A stretch of 64,000 nucleotides of DNA, taken from contig JBBQMD010000007.1 of the NCBI GenBank assembly GCA_038328575.1, positions 7,198 through 71,197 of the forward strand, read 5' to 3'. Positions 1 to 8,544 of the stretch are shown one piece after another. Every line of letters begins with the position of its first letter. Within the stretch, counting starts at the first letter, position 1. This DNA is from JACVCS01 sp038328575 (lineage in GTDB: Bacteria; Planctomycetota; Phycisphaerae; Phycisphaerales; UBA1924). The position numbers and the translations under genes are program-made. The notes beneath the pieces are model-generated. The model saw only the letters and a list, made by a program, of their open reading frames with translations, had not been told where the DNA came from and did no database searches.

Positions 1-115
1 GAAAGGCGCTGGCGGGCTCAAGCGAGGCGAAGGCGAGGAGGGTGAGGGCAAGCGCGAGCCCTGCGGCGGCCCGGGGATGTCGCAGACGGGCGAGCCGCGC
101 AGGAGAAAGGGTCAT
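1..115 (-). CDS. N-terminus of a secreted protein (cut by window edge)
   Basis: Reading leftward from an ATG at 115 gives an open frame to the window edge. It begins with basic residues and a hydrophobic stretch (AAAGLALALTLLAFASL) ending near ASA, which is the form of a Sec signal peptide with an Ala-x-Ala cleavage site. The mature protein lies outside the window, so no function can be given. It follows the two prepilin genes on the same strand, with about 50 bases between, and could be part of their operon. No clear Shine-Dalgarno sequence precedes the ATG, which lowers confidence. Confidence 0.45.
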   Translation of the reverse strand, partial: MTLSPARLARLRHPRAAAGLALALTLLAFASLEPASAF

Positions 116-165
116 TGCGCGAGTGTCATCGATCGCAAACGGTGCATGGCGGCGGCCAAAGACGA

Positions 166-1164
166 TCAGAGGCCAGCTCCGACGTCGAAGCCCTTGAGGC
201 CGCCGACGGTCCAGCGATAGCGCCCGTCCTGGGTTGGGTTGGAGGTGTCGGGCCAGGGGATCGTGGGCGTCGCGACGTTTGCGGAGTAGGTGACGGGTGC
301 GGGGCGAGTGACAACGCCGGAGGCGGTGGTGTAGCCGCCGCGGTTCGTTTCGTCGGTGCGGATGACCTTGGCGCTGCCGTCGGCGAAGACGGTGGTGACG
401 CGAGCGGCGGGGTGCGTGTAGTAGTAGGGCTTGATGGTGAAGTGGCGGGCGTACTCGTCGTAGAGCCAGACCTTGCGTGAGGGGCTGGCGATGTCTGAGC
501 CCTTACGCGTGCCCAGTTTGTAGCGAGCGTCAAAGGTGTAGGCGTAAAAAGCCTGGGTGGAACCCTGACGAAGGGAACCGCTGCCAGCGAACTTGTCAGG
601 TGAATAGAACGACGGCGTGAAGTTGTAAGTTGAGCTGTAGGGGAGGCGGGTCTGGCCGAAGCGCGGGATGCGCGGGTCTGCGAACCAATCGCGACGCTCG
701 GTGTCTTCGGGGCAGATGGCGGAAAGTTCGGGCAAGCGCGATCCGAGATAATCCAGCAGGGGCAGGTGGCTATAGCGAATGTGGGGGATCCAGTTAGGCT
801 GGGCGGGGAATGTCGGATACTCAGGGACGGAGCGACGCCGAATGATGTCAACGGCCTGCCAGGCGGCGGCGGCGAGGTCGTCGCCGGCGGGCATCACGGC
901 CGGGACGCCCAAGGCGCGCCCGGGCGGGGTCCTCATGCCGGCGAACCAGGTGAATCCGGGGAAACGGTCTTTGAAGTCGGTGACGTAGTTAATGGAGCTG
1001 ACGGCGAGCTGGCGCTGGTTGATCGTGCAGACCACCTGCTTGGCGTACTTTCGCGCTTTGCCCAGCGACGGGATGATGATCGAGATCAGCAGCGCGATGA
1101 TGGCGATGACCACCAGCAGCTCAATGAGCGTAAAAGCCGTGCGGTTGCGTGAGAACTTGATCAT
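166..1164 (-). CDS. prepilin-type N-terminal cleavage/methylation protein (DUF1559-like), copy 2
   Basis: A 332-residue pseudopilin-like protein. A short basic leader is followed by the type IV prepilin signature (TAFTLIELLVVIAIIALL), where a prepilin peptidase would cut before Phe and methylate it. The hydrophobic helix that follows would insert in the membrane or a pilus core. Near the C-terminus there is a His-x10-Asp-Gly motif (H..FADG) resembling the H-X9-DG tail typical of planctomycete members. The ATG at 1164 is preceded by GGAGG at good spacing, so the longer upstream frame is rejected. It is clearly paralogous to the next gene, with shared DFKDRFPGFTW and WIPHIRYSH blocks. Its role (pseudopilin, surface fibre or secretion) is inferred from the family. 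Confidence 0.9.
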   Translation of the reverse strand: MIKFSRNRTAFTLIELLVVIAIIALLISIIIPSLGKARKYAKQVVCTINQRQLAVSSINYVTDFKDRFPGFTWFAGMRTPPGRALGVPAVMPAGDDLAAAAWQAVDIIRRRSVPEYPTFPAQPNWIPHIRYSHLPLLDYLGSRLPELSAICPEDTERRDWFADPRIPRFGQTRLPYSSTYNFTPSFYSPDKFAGSGSLRQGSTQAFYAYTFDARYKLGTRKGSDIASPSRKVWLYDEYARHFTIKPYYYTHPAARVTTVFADGSAKVIRTDETNRGGYTTASGVVTRPAPVTYSANVATPTIPWPDTSNPTQDGRYRWTVGGLKGFDVGAGL

Positions 1165-1361
1165 GCGTGGGCCTCCAGATCGGAGCGGCTGCCAAATGGC
1201 CGCGCAAGGACGGGGGATCAAAGCAACAGTGATGAACCGACGGAACTGAACCTCGGGAACCACGCGAATGCGGGGCACTTCCCATCAGGCTTTGAGAACT
1301 ATACACGATCTTCGGCGTGCGGACTAGGTGAAACTTGAGGGATCCAGGGGATCCATGGGCC

Positions 1362-2387
1362 TCAGAGCCCGGGTGCCCACGGCGGGGCACCGCCGACGTC
1401 AATGCCCTTGAGTCCGCCGAGGGTCCAGCGGAAGCGGCCGTCCTGAGTAGTGGGCGAGGAGTCGGGCCAGACGATGTTTGAGAGCGAGCTCGCGGCGTTG
1501 TATCCGTAGTTGATGGGAGCGATTCGGCGCATGAGCCCGGTTGCGGGCCAATAGCCGCCCCGATTTGTCTCGGCCTGGGTCGCGAGAATGCGGACGGAGC
1601 CGTCCATCATTCCGCCGGTGGGGCGCGAATCGCGATGGGTGAAATAGGAGGTCTTGCGAGCGAAGTGGCGATCAAACTCGTCGTAGAGCCAGACTTTGCG
1701 AGAGGGGTGGACGATTTCGGTCACCTTGCGCTTGCCGAGGCGGTACCTCAGGCTGGAGCCAGCGCTGTAGAAGAAGGTGAGATGGTTGGAGGCTTGTTCG
1801 AGTCGCCCGCCGTCAGTCGAGAAGCGGTCGGGGGTATAGAAGGCGGGGACGAAGTTGTACGTGGACGAGTAGGGATAAATCGCCGAGCCGTTGTACGGGC
1901 GCGTCGGAGTCTCCTGGGCGCGCTTCAGATCGAAGTGCTCCGGGCACGCCAGCATGGGTTCGGGGAGGCGGGCAGCCATGTAGTCTGCCAGCGGTATGTG
2001 GCTGTAGCGAATGTGCGGGATCCAGCCGGTGAGAAACCCGATCGTCAAGTTTGACGGCGCGGAGCGGCGTCGGATCGCGTCGATCGCCTGTTTGCCCGCC
2101 GCGTCCATGTCGCTTGGGAAGGTTCTCGGTGTTCCGGGGAGCGCCTCAGGACCCGGGGGCATTCCTTGCTGCCAAGTGAAGCCGGGGAAGCGGTCTTTGA
2201 AGTCGGTGCTGTAATTGAGCGCGGCCAGGAGGAGCTGCCGCTGGTTGCTCAGGCAGACCGCGAGCTTGGCCTGCTTACGCGCTTTACCCAAGGCCGGCAG
2301 GAGGATGCCGACGAGCAACGCGATGATGGCGATGACGACCAGCAGCTCAATGAGCGTGAAGGCGCGGCGTGGGCGTGAGGTAGCCAT
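1362..2387 (-). CDS. prepilin-type N-terminal cleavage/methylation protein (DUF1559-like), copy 1
   Basis: A 341-residue paralogue of the downstream gene, about 200 bases away on the same strand, so the pair reads as a tandem duplication. The N-terminus carries a canonical prepilin peptidase site (RRAFTLIELLVVIAIIALL) right after an Arg-rich leader. Shared blocks include TDFKDRFPGFTW, RRRSAP and GWIPHIRYSHIPL. The C-terminal part has a His-x10-Asp-Gly element (H..MMDG) and ends with RFRWTLGGLKG, which matches RYRWTVGGLKG in the paralogue. The ATG at 2387 has an upstream GGAG. Exact function in the planctomycete family is unknown; a pilus-like or type II secretion role is inferred. Confidence 0.9.
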   Translation of the reverse strand: MATSRPRRAFTLIELLVVIAIIALLVGILLPALGKARKQAKLAVCLSNQRQLLLAALNYSTDFKDRFPGFTWQQGMPPGPEALPGTPRTFPSDMDAAGKQAIDAIRRRSAPSNLTIGFLTGWIPHIRYSHIPLADYMAARLPEPMLACPEHFDLKRAQETPTRPYNGSAIYPYSSTYNFVPAFYTPDRFSTDGGRLEQASNHLTFFYSAGSSLRYRLGKRKVTEIVHPSRKVWLYDEFDRHFARKTSYFTHRDSRPTGGMMDGSVRILATQAETNRGGYWPATGLMRRIAPINYGYNAASSLSNIVWPDSSPTTQDGRFRWTLGGLKGIDVGGAPPWAPGL

Positions 2388-2920
2388 GCAGATGCACTCC
2401 GGAGTTAAGCGATGAGGTGAACTCAACAGGTTGGCGCTCGGCGTGAAGAAGACACGCCGTGGCAATTAGCCAGACCGCTGCCGCTACATTATGTCACCGA
2501 CGGGGGCGGGATGCAAGTGGCAAAGGGCGGAACAACCCGCGATTCCCAATCGAACTACGAACGCGAGGAAGACGAGGGGAAAACGCGCGGGCTGGGACCG
2601 CAGGAGGGGTATAGGCACTTGCGCGGCCAGCGGGCTTGGCGTGGCGTGCTTGCCGGGATGCGCGTGGTCGCGGGATAAACCGGAGGCGACTGCGGCGCGG
2701 GAGCCGCGGCCGCCTACGCGTCGTAAGTCTGGTATCCTTCGGACCTTGCGTGGGCGGGCGCTATCCCGTCCCCCTCTCCCCTCTCCCCTGTCTCCCCTGT
2801 CTCTACGTTTCTGGTTTCTGTCCCACCCTCGCCCCTGTCCCCCGGCGAGCGCGCAGCGCCGGATGTTGCTCGTGGGGTGCCGAAGTGGTCTGATCGCCGC
2901 GAGCCGCGGCAGGAGTCGAA
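2388..2920. other. 533-base intergenic region with pyrimidine-rich low-complexity tract
   Basis: No convincing gene is seen between the divergent prepilin and PilB-like genes. Overlapping frames here are Arg/Pro-rich shadows. Positions about 2765-2850 are a C/T-rich tract built from imperfect CTCCCCT and CCCTGTCT units. The region should hold promoters for both directions, but no clear -35/-10 pair could be assigned. Confidence 0.5.
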
Positions 2921-4672
2921 ATGCCTTTGACGATGACTGAATCTTTTCATGTGCCGAGCCTGGTGCTGGGCGTCGAGGCAACCGGCAGCATCCTGGTGAG
3001 CTTCTGGAAGCCGATTCTGCCGCTGATCTTTCTGGGCCTGTGGGCCTGGGTGGTGGCGAGCGTGTATGACAAGCACGCGGCGCGGTTCTTTTTGGCCCGC
3101 GAGAAGTGGAACATCTTTCATCTGGTGATGGGCACGGTCGCGCTGGCGGCGGCGTTCCTGATGCCGGTGCCTGGCCACCTTGGGGTGGTGGCGGGCCTGG
3201 GCGCGATGATCGTGATCCTGGCGATTGACCTCGCGGCGTATGCGGTCGCGGTGAGCCGCGACGATCGCGTGCCGGAGCAGTTCCGGATCCGGGTGGACAT
3301 CCTGAGCAAGATGGCGGCGTCGCGGGCCGAGAAGAAGAAGACCAAGCAGGCGGGCAGCGCGAAGCTGGTGGTGCGTTTCCCCGACAAGTCGACTATGCCA
3401 GTGCCGGACGGGGAGTCGCCGGAAATGGTGGTGCGGTCGACGGCGGAGACGGTGTATCTCAAGGCGCTGGCGCAGCGGGCGGCGCAGGTGGAGATCTCGC
3501 CGACGGGCAAGGACCAGAACTACATGGTGCGCATGCTGGTCGATGGCGTGGGCATCGCTGGGGACGTGATGGCGGCGCAGACCGCCATCCGCGTCATGGA
3601 TTGGTGGAAGAGCACTGCGAAGCTGGATCTGGCCGACCGGCGCAAGAAGCTGCAGGGGCTGGCGATGATCGAGCAGGCGGGTGGCAAGCGGACCATTCGC
3701 GTCACGTCGATCGGCGTGCAGGGCGGGATGCGCGTCGAGCTGCTGTTTGACCCCGACACTGCGGTGCGTCGGGCCGCGAAGGATCTGGGGTTTTTGGATC
3801 CGCAGATGGAAGAGCTCAAAGCGATTGTCAGCGACGAGAAGCGCGGCGTGGTCGTGCTGGCCGGCCCGCCCGATGGCGGGCGCACCACGGCGTTCTACTC
3901 GATCGTCGGGATGCACGACGCGTATACCCAGAGCGTGGGCACGCACGAAATGGATCAGCAGTTGGTGCTCGAGGGCGTGCGGCATCAGCAGTTTGATGCG
4001 CAGACCGAAGGCCCGGACTTCGCGACGTCGACTCGGTCGTTGCTGCGGCGCGACCCGGACGTGCTGGGTGTCGCGGAGATGCCCGACGCAAACACCGCGA
4101 AGGAGATCTCCAAGGCAGACGGCGAGCGGACGCGGACGTATATCGGCATCCGGGCCAACTCCGCGATGGAGGGGGTCGAGAAGTACGTACAGGCGGTAGG
4201 CGATAACGCGATCGCGGCCAAGCATTTGCGCGGCGTGATCGCGGGGCGGCTGCTGCGGAAGCTGTGCGTGAACTGCCGCGTGGCGTACCCGCCTTCGCCA
4301 GAGATGCTGAAGAAACTGGGGGTTGGCGAACCCGGGAAGGTGCAGCAGCTCTATAAGAAGGGCGGGCAGGTACTGATCAAGAACAAGCCCGAGATTTGCC
4401 CGGTGTGCGGCGGAGGCGGGTACATCGGTCAGGAGGGCATCTTTGAGGTGTTCCACTTCGATGACGACCAGCGAAAGAGCATCGCCGAGGGCAACATGCC
4501 GGCGCTTCGCGCCGCGCTCAAGGCCCGTGGGCTGCCCAGTATCCAGCAGAGCGCCATACGCAAGGCGCTCAGCGGTGTCACCAGCGTAGAAGAGGTGCAG
4601 CGTGTGACGGCACCGCCCGCGGCGCCGGCGGCCGCGGCGGGGGCGGCCAGTGGGGCGCCGCCGCGGGCTTGA
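2921..4672 (+). CDS. membrane-anchored PilB/GspE-like ATPase with degenerate nucleotide-binding motifs
   Basis: A 583-residue protein. Three predicted membrane helices (about 33-48, 66-82 and 86-110) precede a cytoplasmic region related to type II secretion/type IV pilus assembly ATPases. The family signature is the four-cysteine zinc site (CVNC at 449-452, CPVC at 493-496) followed by GQEGIFEV and an acidic loop, as in PilB. The Walker A equivalent is GPPDGGRTT (315-323), with Arg instead of the catalytic Lys. The Walker B/Asp-box region is DPDVLGVAEMPD instead of the usual D-x-GE-x-RD form. Membrane helices are unusual for this family. An inactive or regulatory homologue is likely; a structural scaffold for a pilus-like machine is one option. 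The ATG at 2921 has AGGAG in front. An Ala-rich tail ends the protein. Confidence 0.8.
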   Translation: MPLTMTESFHVPSLVLGVEATGSILVSFWKPILPLIFLGLWAWVVASVYDKHAARFFLAREKWNIFHLVMGTVALAAAFLMPVPGHLGVVAGLGAMIVILAIDLAAYAVAVSRDDRVPEQFRIRVDILSKMAASRAEKKKTKQAGSAKLVVRFPDKSTMPVPDGESPEMVVRSTAETVYLKALAQRAAQVEISPTGKDQNYMVRMLVDGVGIAGDVMAAQTAIRVMDWWKSTAKLDLADRRKKLQGLAMIEQAGGKRTIRVTSIGVQGGMRVELLFDPDTAVRRAAKDLGFLDPQMEELKAIVSDEKRGVVVLAGPPDGGRTTAFYSIVGMHDAYTQSVGTHEMDQQLVLEGVRHQQFDAQTEGPDFATSTRSLLRRDPDVLGVAEMPDANTAKEISKADGERTRTYIGIRANSAMEGVEKYVQAVGDNAIAAKHLRGVIAGRLLRKLCVNCRVAYPPSPEMLKKLGVGEPGKVQQLYKKGGQVLIKNKPEICPVCGGGGYIGQEGIFEVFHFDDDQRKSIAEGNMPALRAALKARGLPSIQQSAIRKALSGVTSVEEVQRVTAPPAAPAAAAGAASGAPPRA

Positions 4673-4676
4673 GGCG

Positions 4677-4750
4677 GAAGTCGCGAGTCGTTTGTCGCGA
4701 GTCTCAAGTCCCGAGTCCGAAGCCCGAAGTTTCAAGTCGCAGGTCTTTGT
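4677..4750. repeat. degenerate short intergenic repeats (GTCGCGAGTC units)
   Basis: Just after the PilB-like stop codon the DNA is made of imperfect copies of a (A)AGTCGCGAGTC / AAGTCCCGAGTC theme. The first 13 bases (GAAGTCGCGAGTC, 4677-4689) occur inverted at 6681-6693, after the next gene. Confidence 0.55.
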
Positions 4751-4793
4751 TTCGTATCCCTTGCCTCGCGGCCCTTTCTGACGAGAACTCCAC

Positions 4794-6602
4794 ATGCTGA
4801 TGAACATCCTGGCCGTCATGATTCTCTTGGGTGGCGGCTATCTCGGGTTTACGCGTGGGTTTTATACGATGCTGCTGCAGTTCGGCGCCGCCATCGCGGG
4901 CGGGGCGATTGCGCTGGCGTTTTGGGAGCCGCTGGCGTACTACATCCTGAACAACTATGGCGAGACGCAGTGGATCGCCGACTCGGCCTGGGGCGTCGCT
5001 CTGGGCGTGCCGTTTGGGATCGTGACGGCGATCATCATTGGCGTGCAGGCGGCGCTGCTGCGCAACAGCATCAAGGTCTATCCGCTGGCGGACTACATCG
5101 GCGGCGGGGCGCTGGGCATCGCGACGGGCGTGATTGTGGCGGGCTTCGCGGTGCAGTCGGTGGCGTTCACGCGCGGGCACGCGGATTTCACCGGATTTAC
5201 GCCGGTGACGTCGCAGAGCAATGGTTCGCTGAAGCGCGAGTCGGGTCTGTGGGTGCCGGTGGATGTGATCACTGCGGGGCTGTTCAAGCACTTCTCGACA
5301 CACTCGATGTATGTCGAGGACAACCTGGCGAAGTTCTACCCGGACTTTGAAAACCGCCCGTATCTGATGGGCAGCACGCCGGACAACGCGACGCTGAAGT
5401 TCGGCGTGCCGGACAAGTCGGTTGACTTGCTCGGGCGCTATACGGTGGGCGTTGCGACGGCGCTGAAGTACGACGAGCTGGTGACCGACACGCTGGACAC
5501 GCGTCGGCAGGTCGTGACGAATATTGACGGCGAGGACCTCAAAACGCTCAACGGTGGGCAGTATTCGGTGGAGGGCTACATCCTCAACTTCCGCCCGTCG
5601 GCGCGTGAGAAGATGGGGCAGGTGGCGGTGGGCGCCGGGCATCTGACGCTGATCATGTGGGACCGCGACATAGACGAGACGATCGCGATCCAGCCGTTTG
5701 CGATGGTCAGCCAGACGAAGGGGGACCCGGCCAAGCCGCTGTCGGTGCGATACTCGCGCTGGCGGTTTGATGCCAAGGGGACGTTCCTAGGCTCGGTGGG
5801 CGGGGCGACTGACAGCACGCCGATGGCGTTTGAGTTCCTGGTGCCGAAGCGATCAACGAACTTTGTGCCGCTGGCGCTGTATGTCAAAGGCATCAAGATT
5901 GACCTGATCGACCCGAGCACGCAACAACCGATCGTCGCGAAGGAGGCGTTCAAGACGACCGGAGAGCGCGACGTGCTGGTCGCCGGCGGTGGGCTGATCG
6001 ATGTGATCGGCGGCGGAGCGCTAGACGCGACCGGGGCGACGGAGCTCACGCTGCAGAAGGAAGATCCGAACTCGGGCATCGCGGTGACGAACCAGATGCC
6101 GTTTAGCATCGTGCTGAACAAGGGCGATCTGAACATCCCGACCGATGACAAGAACCGGATGCAGGACGGGGAGCAGAATCTCAACCCACAGCAACTGAAC
6201 AATCGCGGCATTGACCGCGATCTGCGCGTCGATCGTTTTACGGTTTCAAGCGACACGGCGTGCGTGCAGGTCGATGTGACGAAGGACTCGCCCCTGAGCT
6301 TCCTGCTGCCGGCGGCATCAGAAGCGACCGGCGCGCCGGTGCTGATCTCGGCCGACGGACAGCGGTTCAGTTGCATCGGATTCGTGTACCGCGATGACGC
6401 GATCGCGCGCATCCGATACTCGCCGAGCCGCCCGATTGACTCGAAGGACACCCTGCCCTCGCTGACGATGAGCCGGTCTGACCAGAAGATGCGTCTGCTG
6501 TTTAACGTGACGATGGGGGCGCAGATCACGCAGTTTGCGATCGGCGACAAGGTGATCGCGACGTTCAAGCCGCCCCTGGCGGTGGATCAGGTTCAGCGGT
6601 AG
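4794..6602 (+). CDS. CvpA-like membrane protein with large C-terminal soluble region
   Basis: A 602-residue protein. The first ~122 residues hold four hydrophobic helices (about 2-18, 26-46, 65-88, 101-122) with a Gly-rich GGGYLGFTRGF start, which resembles the CvpA family (colicin V production, cell-envelope function). CvpA proteins are usually 160-200 residues, so the ~480-residue tail is far beyond the family norm; I recognise no domain in it. Near 330-420 and 470-600 it looks beta-rich. It is 121 bases downstream of the PilB-like gene on the same strand and probably belongs to the same transcription unit. An alternative ATG lies two codons further (4800). The CvpA link is based on helix pattern, not on an alignment. 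Confidence 0.7.
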   Translation: MLMNILAVMILLGGGYLGFTRGFYTMLLQFGAAIAGGAIALAFWEPLAYYILNNYGETQWIADSAWGVALGVPFGIVTAIIIGVQAALLRNSIKVYPLADYIGGGALGIATGVIVAGFAVQSVAFTRGHADFTGFTPVTSQSNGSLKRESGLWVPVDVITAGLFKHFSTHSMYVEDNLAKFYPDFENRPYLMGSTPDNATLKFGVPDKSVDLLGRYTVGVATALKYDELVTDTLDTRRQVVTNIDGEDLKTLNGGQYSVEGYILNFRPSAREKMGQVAVGAGHLTLIMWDRDIDETIAIQPFAMVSQTKGDPAKPLSVRYSRWRFDAKGTFLGSVGGATDSTPMAFEFLVPKRSTNFVPLALYVKGIKIDLIDPSTQQPIVAKEAFKTTGERDVLVAGGGLIDVIGGGALDATGATELTLQKEDPNSGIAVTNQMPFSIVLNKGDLNIPTDDKNRMQDGEQNLNPQQLNNRGIDRDLRVDRFTVSSDTACVQVDVTKDSPLSFLLPAASEATGAPVLISADGQRFSCIGFVYRDDAIARIRYSPSRPIDSKDTLPSLTMSRSDQKMRLLFNVTMGAQITQFAIGDKVIATFKPPLAVDQVQR

Positions 6603-6696
6603 GGTCCGGGCACACGGCCACATGGCACACGGAAACATGGCACATTGATGCGGCCGCAGAGCGCCCGATTTGCCACTCACGACTCGCGACTTCAGT

Positions 6697-8397
6697 TCAC
6701 TTCACTCGCAGAGCGACGATGGTGATGTCGTCGCCGCTGAGGCGGACGCCGGCGAACTGGCGGAGTGACCAGAAAAGGCGGTCGATGAGATCCTGAGCGG
6801 TGGCGCCCGGCTGGGTGCTGAGCAGGTCCAAGACGCCTTTGCGGATGCGGGCGCGGCCGAAGGCTTCGCCTTCAAAGTTGAGCGCTTCGCTGAGGCCGTC
6901 GGTGTAGAGCAGGAGCGCGTCCCCCGTGCGGAGGAGAACCTTACCGACATCGTAGGTCTGGCTGGCGTCGATGCCCACGGCCATTCCGCCCTCGTCCAGG
7001 AGCCGGACGGTGAAGCCGCCCGGCGCCGCATCGTCGCGCGAGAAGAGCATGGCGGGGTCGTGGCCGGCGGCGCAATAGGCCAGCTCCATAGAGCGGGGCT
7101 CAATGACGCCGCACCAGAGCGTGAGGAACTCGCTCTCGAGCGTGTCGCGCACGATGGCTTGGTTGAGCTTGCGGATGACCTCTTGCAGACGCCATTCCTC
7201 GCCAGCGAAAGCGCGAAGGCTGGCCCGCGCGGCGGACATAAGGATCGCGGCGGGGACGCCCTTGCCGACGACATCGCCCACAGCGATGCCCAGCTCCCGG
7301 TTGGCGCCGCCCTTTTCGAAGATGTCGTAGAAATCGCCGCCAAGCTGATAGCTGGGGGCGTACTTCGCGGCCAGATCGAAGCGCTCGTAGCTTGGCATGG
7401 TGCGGGGCATCATGCGGCGCTGCACGTCGGCGGCCAGGCGGAGCTGGCGCTGAGTCTGCTGGTCCTGCTCGCGTAGCTGTCGTAGACGCTGCAGCGCCAC
7501 AACCATCGCGGCATGGTCGGCGATCGAACGCAACAGGTCGCACTCGCTCTTGCTGAACTGGCGGGGCTGTCGTCCGTAAAGCCGGACGAGCCCGGCGGAG
7601 CGGCCCTGGTAGACCAGCCCGGTGGTGATGAGGCTAGAGAGCTGCTCGGCGCGGGGGCGCGAGGGATCAACGATGCGCTCGTCGTGCATGAGGTCTTCGA
7701 CGCAGACGACGTCGCCGCGCAGGGCGCTGGAGCGGAGCATGCCGTCGATGCTCAGGGGTGAACTCTCAGCGAGCCATTCGGGCGAGAGGTTTCGGGTGAC
7801 GCGATGATCCAGCTCGCCGGTCTTCTCGTCGATCATGGCGATGGAGCCTGCGTCGCATTTCAGCGCGTCCAGGGCCAGGTCCAAGGCGATCTCCAGAACG
7901 CTGTCGGCGTCGTGAGCGCGGGCAAGGGCGGAGCTGAGGCGGTACAGGGCATCAAGGTCGCCCACGCGCTGGCCCAGGCTGATCACGCTCTCGACGGTTT
8001 CGACCACTGTGCCGGCCATCAGGATGACGGCACGCTCCAGAGCGCGCCGGCCGACTGGGTCGTCGCGATCCCAGTCGGCGGGCATGGCGATGGCGCCGAT
8101 CTGCCCGCGGCTGGATTGCAGCGGGGCCAGGAAGAGGTCCATGCGTTCGGGGACGACGCGGTTGATGAGTGCATAGGCGCGGGCGGCGCCACGCTCAGGG
8201 GTCGTCAGATCCCAGAGCTTCCCGCCCTCGCGAGGGACGACGACCGAGCCGTCCATATCGCGGAGCCAGATGGGCACGCCGGTGAGACGAGACAGCTCGT
8301 CGCACAGGCGCGCGACGGAGCCGTCGGTGAGGAACGAACGAATGGAAACCGGCGCAATGACAATCGGATCCTTTGACACGCGAGCAACACTAGCCAT
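6697..8397 (-). CDS. GAF-domain PP2C-type phosphatase (RsbU/SpoIIE family)
   Basis: A 566-residue signalling phosphatase. An N-terminal sensor part (1-140) is followed by a GAF domain (about 150-300), a short linker helix (QQTQRQLRLAADVQRRMMP, 313-331), and a SpoIIE phosphatase domain. The metal-binding motifs are GGDFYD (353-358), VGDVVGKG (373-380), AAGHDPAM, LLYTDGLSEA and the final DDITIVALRV. Such enzymes dephosphorylate anti-sigma-factor antagonists (STAS proteins) in partner-switching pathways. No STAS protein or anti-sigma kinase is adjacent, so the partner is elsewhere. The protein lacks membrane segments and should be cytoplasmic. It is convergent with the CvpA-like gene. Confidence 0.9.
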   Translation of the reverse strand: MASVARVSKDPIVIAPVSIRSFLTDGSVARLCDELSRLTGVPIWLRDMDGSVVVPREGGKLWDLTTPERGAARAYALINRVVPERMDLFLAPLQSSRGQIGAIAMPADWDRDDPVGRRALERAVILMAGTVVETVESVISLGQRVGDLDALYRLSSALARAHDADSVLEIALDLALDALKCDAGSIAMIDEKTGELDHRVTRNLSPEWLAESSPLSIDGMLRSSALRGDVVCVEDLMHDERIVDPSRPRAEQLSSLITTGLVYQGRSAGLVRLYGRQPRQFSKSECDLLRSIADHAAMVVALQRLRQLREQDQQTQRQLRLAADVQRRMMPRTMPSYERFDLAAKYAPSYQLGGDFYDIFEKGGANRELGIAVGDVVGKGVPAAILMSAARASLRAFAGEEWRLQEVIRKLNQAIVRDTLESEFLTLWCGVIEPRSMELAYCAAGHDPAMLFSRDDAAPGGFTVRLLDEGGMAVGIDASQTYDVGKVLLRTGDALLLYTDGLSEALNFEGEAFGRARIRKGVLDLLSTQPGATAQDLIDRLFWSLRQFAGVRLSGDDITIVALRVK

Positions 8398-8544
8398 CGT
8401 GGTGACATTGGCTGTTTGGGTAATTGCTCGATCGAAGGCGTGCTCAATTCGCTTCGGAGGCCGAGCGGAGGCTTGCCACGCCCCTCGGTCGAAAAACTAC
8501 AAAAATCGAGTTGGGGTGGGAAGGAGGGGAACGGGAGTCTGCGC

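Noticed and set aside
2714..4819. 701-residue open frame opposite the PilB-like gene
   Set aside because: Arg/His-rich mirror of a well-supported gene in high-GC DNA; no motif.
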